From Bacteroidaceae bacterium (GTDB lineage: Bacteria > Bacteroidota > Bacteroidia > Bacteroidales > Bacteroidaceae), in the NCBI GenBank assembly GCA_900752815.1, contig CAADWS010000184.1:1-29016 (forward strand): a stretch of 29,016 bases of DNA. The letters run 5' to 3'. Shown piece after piece: positions 24,275-29,016 of the stretch. Position 1 is the first letter of the stretch; each line of letters starts with the position of its first letter. The position numbers and the translations under genes are program-made. The notes under the pieces are model-generated. The model did not search any database and had not been told where the DNA came from. It worked only from the letters and a program-made list of their open reading frames with translations.

Positions 24275-25381
24275 ATGAAAATATTGCAAATAGGAAAGTT
24301 TTATCCTATCCGGGGAGGGGTGGAGAAAGTGATGCTGGACCTGACGGAAGGATTGTCGGAACGTGGAGTGGATTGTGACATGCTGTGTGCATCGGAAACG
24401 CCGCAGGTGATTGAACTGAACGGGCACGGCCGCGTGGTCTGCGTGAAAGCACTGGCCAAGTGGGCGGCCACCATGATTTCACCGGGTATGGTGCGACGGA
24501 TGCGGCGCGTTTGCCGTGAATATGACGTGGTACATGTTCATCATCCGGACCCCATGGCTTGTCTGGCGCTGTTCCTTTCCGGTTATCGGGGAAAAGTGGT
24601 GCTGCACTGGCATTCGGATATTCTGAAGCAGCGCGTCCTGCTGCAGTTGTACCGGCCGTTGCAGAACTGGCTGATCCGACGGGCCGACCTGATTGTGGGG
24701 ACTACACCAGTGTATCTGGCCGAATCACCTTGTCTGCAACGGGTGCAGCACAAGACGCGCTGCCTGCCTATCGGTATCGAACACATGAAACAGGATGCTA
24801 CCGGAGCCGCAACCATCCGTCAGCGGTATGCCGGAAAGCGCATCGTCTTTTCTCTGGGACGGCTGATTGGCTACAAGGGATACCGTTATCTGGTGGAAGC
24901 TGCGCAATATCTGCCCGACGATGTGGTGGTGCTGATTGGAGGAACGGGGCCGCTCCGTGCGGATTTGCAGGCACAGATCGACCGTTTGCAGTTGCAGGGA
25001 AAAGTTGAGTTGTTGGGTTTCGTGAAAGATGAGGAGGTGCCGGCTTATTATGGCGCCTGTGACTTGTTCTGCCTGCCTTCGATACAGAAAACGGAGGCTT
25101 TCGGGATTGTGCAGATCGAAGCCATGTCGTGTGGAAAGCCGGTGGTGGCGACCCGCATACCGGAATCGGGCGTGGCTTGGGTAAATGATCATGGCGTTTC
25201 GGGACTGAATGTGGAGCCGGAGGATGCCGGTGCATTGGCTGAAGCAATAGAGGCCATACTGAAGGATGAGACAGCGTATCGGAATTTTTCAGAAGGAGCC
25301 CGCCGCCATTTTGAGGAATATTTTACCCGGGAACGGATGTTGGAGGATTGTCTGCAAATTTATCGGAATTTGCTTGGATAG
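24275..25381 (+). CDS. Glycosyltransferase, GT4 family (GT-B fold)
   Basis: A 368-residue enzyme. N-terminal MKILQIGKFYPIRGGVEKVMLDL holds the GGVEK loop; DVVHVHHPDPMACLAL and VLHWHSDILKQ are typical of the mannosyltransferase-like GT4 branch. The C-terminal domain starts at IVFSLGRLIGYKGYRYLVEAA (Arg and Lys for donor phosphates) and has the E-x7-E in TEAFGIVQIEAMSCGKPVVAT. Forty-one bases separate it from the preceding glycosyltransferase gene, so they are probably cotranscribed. It is the last elongating glycosyltransferase in the locus. Mannosyl transfer is plausible by similarity but not proven. Confidence 0.9.
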   Translation: MKILQIGKFYPIRGGVEKVMLDLTEGLSERGVDCDMLCASETPQVIELNGHGRVVCVKALAKWAATMISPGMVRRMRRVCREYDVVHVHHPDPMACLALFLSGYRGKVVLHWHSDILKQRVLLQLYRPLQNWLIRRADLIVGTTPVYLAESPCLQRVQHKTRCLPIGIEHMKQDATGAATIRQRYAGKRIVFSLGRLIGYKGYRYLVEAAQYLPDDVVVLIGGTGPLRADLQAQIDRLQLQGKVELLGFVKDEEVPAYYGACDLFCLPSIQKTEAFGIVQIEAMSCGKPVVATRIPESGVAWVNDHGVSGLNVEPEDAGALAEAIEAILKDETAYRNFSEGARRHFEEYFTRERMLEDCLQIYRNLLG

Positions 25382-25687
25382 AAGGAGGCTCTTTCTTCGC
25401 GAGGAATAAATGATATCCATGTTATATATAGTTGGAGCGTTGGGCTTATGTGATTGGGGTAAAAAGAATTAGGTGAATTAGGGGACTTTGTCACTTTTTT
25501 ATTCTGTTTTTTCCTTGTAAGGCCGTGAAGTATTTTGTAAATTTGCAGTCCAATCCAGAGAACTTTTGATAGAAAATAGGACGCTTCCTTCTCAGAAAGT
25601 ATATAGCTTTCGGTGTATGGAAACATCTTTCCTTAATTTTAAAGGAGAGAACTGTATAGAAGAGATAAATATAGAGAAGAAAACAGA
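25382..25687. other. Intergenic region before the initiating sugar transferase
   Basis: About 306 AT-rich bases with no supported gene. They hold the promoter at 25515-25545 and then a leader of about 135 nt without an obvious stable stem. Confidence 0.6.
25515..25545 (+). promoter_or_regulatory. Promoter for the sugar transferase and downstream PqqD/kinase genes
   Basis: TTG (25515-25517) and TAAATTTG (25538-25545), 20 bases apart, match the Bacteroidetes -33/-7 layout. It would drive the genes at 25688-28739 as one unit. Confidence 0.6.
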
Positions 25688-26308
25688 ATGGAGAAAATGG
25701 ATTATCGTCCGGTTATGTCATCCACGCATTGGTGGCTGAAACGTGGGGCGGATATTTTTTGTTCGCTGATATGTATGTTGGTGTTTAGCCCGCTGTTCCT
25801 TGTTATATATATAGCGGTGAAATGCGAACGGAGTGGTCCCGCTTTTTTCCGGCAAACGCGCATCGGCTATCAGGGACGGCCTTTTGAAATCTGCAAGTTC
25901 AGGACAATGTACCAGAATTCGGAAGAGGACGGTGTGCCTCAATTGTGCCGGGACAATGACGAAAGACTGACAAAAGTAGGAAAGTTTCTTCGGGAGCACC
26001 ATCTGGATGAGTTGCCGCAGCTGTGGAACGTGCTGAAGGGGGATATGTCACTTGTCGGTCCTCGACCCGAGAGAAAATATTTTATTGATCAGATTATGAA
26101 AGTGAATCCCGACTATCGTTATCTTTTCCAGATAAGGCCGGGGGTCTTTTCATATGCAACACTTCGCAACGGATATACGGACACATTGGAGAAAATGCTG
26201 GAACGGCTCAGAATGGATTTGGAATATCTGAAACGTCCGTCGCTCTTCGGTGATCTTAAGATTGTTGTTCTGACAGCCTTGTTTATTGTCAGTGGCCGGA
26301 AATTCTGA
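25688..26308 (+). CDS. Undecaprenyl-phosphate phosphoglycosyl transferase (initiating bacterial sugar transferase)
   Basis: A 206-residue monotopic membrane enzyme of the PF02397 family that starts repeat-unit synthesis by moving a sugar phosphate onto undecaprenyl phosphate. One hydrophobic re-entrant segment lies at about 23-46 (ADIFCSLICMLVFSPLFLVIY). The catalytic domain shows FFRQTRIGYQGRPFEICKFRTM, the Asp107-Glu108 catalytic dyad in HLDELPQLWNVLKGDMSLVGPRPE, and RPGVFSYATLRNG. It has the short PglC-type form without the extra N-terminal membrane helices of WcaJ/WbaP. Start could also be the ATG three codons in. Placement at the end of the locus with its own promoter, ahead of the PqqD-like gene, is notable. 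The sugar (GlcNAc, GalNAc, QuiNAc-type or hexose) is not determined. Confidence 0.93.
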   Translation: MEKMDYRPVMSSTHWWLKRGADIFCSLICMLVFSPLFLVIYIAVKCERSGPAFFRQTRIGYQGRPFEICKFRTMYQNSEEDGVPQLCRDNDERLTKVGKFLREHHLDELPQLWNVLKGDMSLVGPRPERKYFIDQIMKVNPDYRYLFQIRPGVFSYATLRNGYTDTLEKMLERLRMDLEYLKRPSLFGDLKIVVLTALFIVSGRKF

Positions 26309-26387
26309 AAGGAAGTTTTCCCTGTTGATGTCCGCATGAAGATGTCTGTTGTTTAGTACATTTTTTTACCGATTAACGACACACGAA

Positions 26388-26657
26388 ATGCGTTTGAAAA
26401 AAGATTTGACTTTGCGCCGTATAGGCAGTAAATATATGATTGTAGACGCCGGAGATGAACAAGTGGACATTTCCAGCGTTTATACTTTGAACAAGACGGC
26501 AGCCTGGATATGGACGCAGGTGCAGGGTACGGATTTTGAACCGGAGGAACTGGCGGAAAAGCTGGTCGCCCATTATGAAGTCTCGCTTGAAGTGGCATTG
26601 GCAGATGTAAGGACTTTGTTGGAAACCTGGAGAAAATATGGGTTGTTGGAGGAGTGA
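26388..26657 (+). CDS. PqqD-like peptide-recognition protein
   Basis: An 89-residue protein with the PqqD (PF05402) pattern. The start is taken at ATG 26388 (MRLKKDLTLRRIGSKYMIVD); the longer frame from a TTG is not plausible. Features: an N-terminal beta-strand pair up to DISSVYTLNKTAAWIWTQV, where the Asn-x-x-(A/G)-x-x-(I/L)-W block is the family hallmark, followed by a small winged-helix part with FEPEELAEKLVAHYEV and DVRTLLETWRKYGLL. PqqD proteins and their B1 relatives bind leader peptides for modifying enzymes. Here there is no PqqA, PqqE or radical SAM gene. It lies 24 bases before a nucleotidyltransferase gene and is followed by an HPr-kinase-like gene, a combination recalling lasso-peptide tailoring cassettes and HPr-rel systems. 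The bound partner is unknown. Confidence 0.87.
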   Translation: MRLKKDLTLRRIGSKYMIVDAGDEQVDISSVYTLNKTAAWIWTQVQGTDFEPEELAEKLVAHYEVSLEVALADVRTLLETWRKYGLLEE

Positions 26658-26681
26658 GAAGCAGGTAAGGAAGGGCCGGCT

Positions 26682-27779
26682 ATGAGAGAGAATGCAGAAC
26701 ATGCTCTGATGCTTTTGTTGCGGGCAGGCTTGTGGGAACGGCCCATTGAGACTGTCGCGCCTTTCCCCCTGACGGAGACGGAATGGGAGGAGGTGCTCGA
26801 GATGGCGAGGAGGCAGACCGTTGCGGGGATTGTGGCCAAAGGACTGGAATATCTTCCGGAAACACACCTTCCGCCGGTTGGCCAAATGGCCCGCTGGGCT
26901 TTGGTGGTCGATGGAGTGGAACGGCGTAACGAACGTATGAATCAGGCGCTGGAAAGTATTTATCGCGGAGTACAGTCGTGCGGATTTACCGCCTTGTTGT
27001 TGAAAGGACAGGGAGTGGCGGCTTATTACGCTTCGCCAACCCTTCGTGATTGTGGCGATATCGACCTTTATTTTCCATCGGAAGAAGAACACCGGAGATT
27101 TGCTAAATTATTGCAGTCGAAAGGTGTGAAGGTCAGAATGGAGTCGGATCGAAGTTTTTGTTACACATGGAAAGGAGTCGTCGTGGAGCAACATCCGGAA
27201 ATGCTGGATGTGCAGGCACCGGCGGCTTTGCGCTTTCTTAAGGGCATGGAAACAGGGCGTGACGTCGATGAATTTAGCCTGAACGGGAGGCTGAGGGTGA
27301 AACGGCCTGTGCCGGTGTTGCAGTTGTTGTTGCAGTCGAGTCATATCCTGAAACATTTGTTGGGACGGGGTGTCGGCCTGCGGCAATTTTGCGATTTGGC
27401 ACGTTCCTATGCCGTGTTGGACGGACAGATAGACGGAGAGCAATACCGGATGGCTTGCCGAAGTCTCGGGCTGTTGAAATGGAATGAACTGTTGCATGCA
27501 TTTCTGGTGGAGGAATTGGGATTGCCAGAAGAAAGTCTTCCTTATCCCCGAAACCGGAAGGAGAAAGTGAAAGCATTGAAAGCACGTGTGATGCGTGACG
27601 GAAATTTCGGACAGTATGCCGGAGGGATGACCAGCCTGCAGGTGACAGGCTGGAAGCGTAAATGGATAACCTGTAGTTGTTTCCTGAAAAATGCGGCTTT
27701 TGCCCTGCGCTATGCCCCGGCTGAGGCTATGTGGACGGTGTTCGGACTGTTTCGCGGAGCAGTCGCAGCCCGTCAGTAA
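26682..27779 (+). CDS. Uncharacterised nucleotidyltransferase family protein (PF14907-like)
   Basis: A 365-residue soluble protein. The nucleotidyltransferase core is at about 95-165: ALLLKGQGVAAYYASPTLRDCGDIDLYF, with Lys108 and the metal-binding pair Asp126/Asp128 in G-D-I-D-L, as in the polymerase-beta superfamily, then VVEQHPEML with a further acidic/His pair. The N-terminal helical part (EWEEVLEMARRQTVAGIVAKGLEYLP) and C-terminal helical half with LLLQSSHILKHLLGRGVGLRQFCDLARSY are typical of NTP_transf_5. In some lasso-peptide clusters a protein of this family accompanies an HPr-like kinase and is implicated in further modification of the phosphorylated peptide. By analogy it may act on the same substrate as the PqqD-like and kinase proteins here; this is inference. 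Confidence 0.87.
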   Translation: MRENAEHALMLLLRAGLWERPIETVAPFPLTETEWEEVLEMARRQTVAGIVAKGLEYLPETHLPPVGQMARWALVVDGVERRNERMNQALESIYRGVQSCGFTALLLKGQGVAAYYASPTLRDCGDIDLYFPSEEEHRRFAKLLQSKGVKVRMESDRSFCYTWKGVVVEQHPEMLDVQAPAALRFLKGMETGRDVDEFSLNGRLRVKRPVPVLQLLLQSSHILKHLLGRGVGLRQFCDLARSYAVLDGQIDGEQYRMACRSLGLLKWNELLHAFLVEELGLPEESLPYPRNRKEKVKALKARVMRDGNFGQYAGGMTSLQVTGWKRKWITCSCFLKNAAFALRYAPAEAMWTVFGLFRGAVAARQ

Positions 27780-27787
27780 GTGTGCTG

Positions 27788-27850
27788 ATGCAAATAAGTT
27801 TCGTGAAACAGAAACGTGTAGGAAGAAAGCGAGGAAGTAAAGGAAAATAA
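27788..27850 (+). CDS. Very short basic ORF in the gap before the kinase gene (doubtful)
   Basis: ATG to TAA encoding 20 residues, half of them Lys or Arg, with two Ser and four Gly. The stop ends one base before the kinase ATG, which would allow translational coupling. The purine-rich DNA alone could produce such a composition, so this may be only the ribosome-loading region of the kinase gene. Confidence 0.15.
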   Translation: MQISFVKQKRVGRKRGSKGK

Positions 27851-27851
27851 G

Positions 27852-28739
27852 ATGAGTAGTAAGCCATATTATTATAAGGTTGCGGACTGTTTGTTCTCAC
27901 TTACGTTGCCGGATGTTCGTCCGATGGATGAATTGCTGCCTTCGTTCCAGCCGTTTTCTAGCCAGCCCGATGCGGGAGAGCAGATACTTTTTGCGGTGAC
28001 TGCCGGTGGGGAACAGCCGTCGGCGTCAGGCGTACCGCATTGGACAGAACGGCAGGAAAACCTGTTTGGGCATATGGAGATGAGCCGGTTTGACAGCGAG
28101 TACCGTTGTCATGTCAGTTTTTCCGAGCAAGGGAAACGCCATGTTCTGGTCAGTTCGCTGGATTTCACGGAGAACCGGGTGTTCCTGGACTGGGAGGATA
28201 CATATGTGGGAAAGGTATTGAGCGCGATGTTGTGTCTGGTCTTTGCCCAGGCCGGCTTGATGCGAGGAGCTGTCTGTTTTCATGCCTCGGTCGTGGAGAG
28301 TGGAGGACTGGGATACCTTTTTCTGGGGAAAAGCGGCACCGGAAAAAGTACGCACTCGTCCTTGTGGTTGAAGCGTGTACCCGATGCGCGGCTTTTGAAT
28401 GACGACAATCCGGTGGTTCGTTTGCAGGAGGGACGTGTGGAGGTCTACGGAACACCGTGGAGTGGCAAGACGCCCTGTTATCGGGATGCCTCGTGCCCGG
28501 CAGGTGGTTTCGTGCGGATTGTTCAGGCGCCCGAAAATCGTTTTCGTCTGGTTGCGGACAGCCAGGCCTTTGTGCAGTTGCTGCCCAGTTGTTCGGTCAT
28601 TCTGCGTGACAAAAGGTTGCATGGCGCTTTGTGTGATACGCTGGTGGGCATGGTGGAAGCCGTCAAGGTGGGGGTTCTGGAATGTTTGCCCGATGTATCG
28701 GCTGTGGACTGTTGCCGGAAAGGGTTGGGACTGGATTGA
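27852..28739 (+). CDS. HPr-kinase-like P-loop protein (HprK-related)
   Basis: A 295-residue protein whose C-terminal half resembles HPr Ser kinase/phosphorylase. The N-terminal part (1-125) is not recognised. Then come AVCFHASVVE, the Walker A loop Gly159-KSGTG-Lys165-Ser166-Thr (GYLFLGKSGTGKSTHSSLW), and LLNDDNPVVR with Asp184-Asp185 at the place of the HprK Walker B/catalytic acidic pair. GTPWSGKTPCYR follows, a block also found in kinases of lasso-peptide clusters. HprK phosphorylates Ser46 of HPr; shorter relatives phosphorylate a C-terminal Ser of peptides. No HPr gene is nearby. The gene follows the PqqD-like and nucleotidyltransferase genes and likely belongs to their transcript. Substrate unknown; a Ser/Thr in a peptide or protein is most likely. 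Confidence 0.87.
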   Translation: MSSKPYYYKVADCLFSLTLPDVRPMDELLPSFQPFSSQPDAGEQILFAVTAGGEQPSASGVPHWTERQENLFGHMEMSRFDSEYRCHVSFSEQGKRHVLVSSLDFTENRVFLDWEDTYVGKVLSAMLCLVFAQAGLMRGAVCFHASVVESGGLGYLFLGKSGTGKSTHSSLWLKRVPDARLLNDDNPVVRLQEGRVEVYGTPWSGKTPCYRDASCPAGGFVRIVQAPENRFRLVADSQAFVQLLPSCSVILRDKRLHGALCDTLVGMVEAVKVGVLECLPDVSAVDCCRKGLGLD

Positions 28740-28755
28740 GAGGCCGGTGTTCCCG

Positions 28756-28842
28756 ATGAACTTTGAAAAAGCAGAAATGGAGTCATGGCCTTCCGTTGAG
28801 TCGGGAAAGCTCGAGCCGTATCTGAACTTTTGCACTTTTTGA
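28756..28842 (+). CDS. Candidate small peptide gene, 28 codons, directly after the kinase gene (tentative)
   Basis: Starts 16 bases after the kinase stop codon and ends in TGA. The peptide begins MNFEKAEMESWPSVESGKL and ends LNFCTF: acidic first half, three Ser, one Cys, hydrophobic end. Size and position fit a precursor or substrate of the upstream PqqD/nucleotidyltransferase/kinase set, but I see no recognised leader motif, ribosome site or homologue, and a chance ORF of this length is common. Confidence 0.22.
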   Translation: MNFEKAEMESWPSVESGKLEPYLNFCTF

Positions 28843-28897
28843 AGGTGGAAGTTGGCTTTTCTCCAGGAAAAATGACTGACGGATAAGGATAATATTC

Positions 28898-28905
28898 TAA
28901 CTTTG
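28898..28905 (+). promoter_or_regulatory. Promoter -7 box for the gene at the right edge
   Basis: TAACTTTG matches TAnnTTTG. The start of transcription would be near 28911, just before a strong stem-loop, and the first candidate start codon is at 29006. No clear -33 element. Confidence 0.5.
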
Positions 28906-28919
28906 CACTCATTATCACC

Positions 28920-28947
28920 CGTTTTACCGTATAAGGGGGGTAAAACG
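28920..28947 (+). promoter_or_regulatory. 5' leader stem-loop
   Basis: CGTTTTACC (28920-28928) pairs perfectly with GGTAAAACG (28939-28947) around a 10-base G-rich loop, within about 10 nt of the expected transcription start. A second small hairpin (ATTCC/GGAAT, 28967-28984) follows. They could stabilise or regulate the transcript. Confidence 0.45.
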
Positions 28948-29005
28948 AAATGCGATAAATTGAGTTATTCCACATAAACGGAATAGCTTTGATATACAAA
29001 TAGTT

Positions 29006-29016
29006 ATGATTGAATA
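29006..29016 (+). CDS. Possible start of a further gene, cut by the window edge
   Basis: ATG ATT GAA TA at the very end, placed about 95 nt after the predicted transcription start and preceded by AT-rich sequence. Only three full codons are visible, so no product can be given. Confidence 0.25.

Noticed and set aside
26388..28739. PQQ biosynthesis or a complete lasso-peptide cluster
   Set aside because: PqqA, PqqC, PqqE, lasso cyclase, transglutaminase-like protease and ABC exporter are all absent from the window; only the PqqD-like, nucleotidyltransferase and kinase members are present.
1..29016. CRISPR arrays, insertion sequences, rRNA
   Set aside because: No regularly spaced repeats, transposase motifs or rRNA-like segments were seen.

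Overview
The window comes from a member of the Bacteroidales, probably Bacteroidaceae or a close relative. The evidence is the repeated Bacteroidetes-type -7 box (TAnnTTTG) upstream of genes, the near absence of Shine-Dalgarno sequences, Bacteroides-style lipoprotein signal peptides, and the gene families present. Species cannot be named from the sequence alone.

Left part (1-9300), GC-rich and core-genome in character: an OmpA-family outer-membrane protein; a GH20 beta-N-acetylhexosaminidase lipoprotein with a C-terminal PA14-like domain; two unrelated L,D-transpeptidase-fold (YkuD) proteins in tandem; then on the minus strand a small conserved-looking hypothetical protein, a YjbQ/UPF0047 protein, a cysteine synthase and a tRNA-Ser(CGA) with its own promoter and terminator.

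Middle (9302-10541): about 1.2 kb of AT-rich DNA without a convincing gene. It holds a good promoter (-7 box 10097-10104), a perfect dyad just upstream (10054-10072), and a leader of about 430 nt with a strong stem-loop, leading into a surface-polysaccharide operon.

Right part (10542-26308), a Wzx/Wzy-type surface polysaccharide (capsule, EPS or O-antigen) locus: Wzx flippase, an acyltransferase broken by a one-base frameshift, a polysaccharide pyruvyl transferase, eight glycosyltransferases (five GT4-like, two GT2, one GT32-like), a non-hydrolysing UDP-GlcNAc 2-epimerase (source of UDP-ManNAc), a Wzy-like polymerase and, at the far end with its own promoter, the initiating phosphoglycosyl transferase. 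Base composition changes sharply from gene to gene, as expected of a mosaic locus. The pathway read from this is: the initiating enzyme primes undecaprenyl phosphate; the glycosyltransferases build a repeat that may contain ManNAc, pyruvate ketal and (if the acyltransferase works) acetyl; Wzx flips it and Wzy polymerises it. No export or chain-length genes (Wza/Wzc/Wzz) and no UpxY/NusG-like regulator are in the window.

The most unusual part is 26388-28739: a PqqD-like small protein, an uncharacterised nucleotidyltransferase (PF14907-like) and an HPr-kinase-like P-loop protein in a row, directly behind the sugar transferase. This trio is what one would expect of a peptide-recognition plus phosphorylation/nucleotidyl- or glycosyl-transfer system, resembling tailoring genes of some lasso-peptide clusters and the HPr-rel type systems. 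There is no radical SAM enzyme, cyclase, protease or obvious precursor, apart from a 28-codon ORF right after the kinase. Its substrate is unknown. A further promoter, a 5' stem-loop and the first codons of another gene lie at the right edge.
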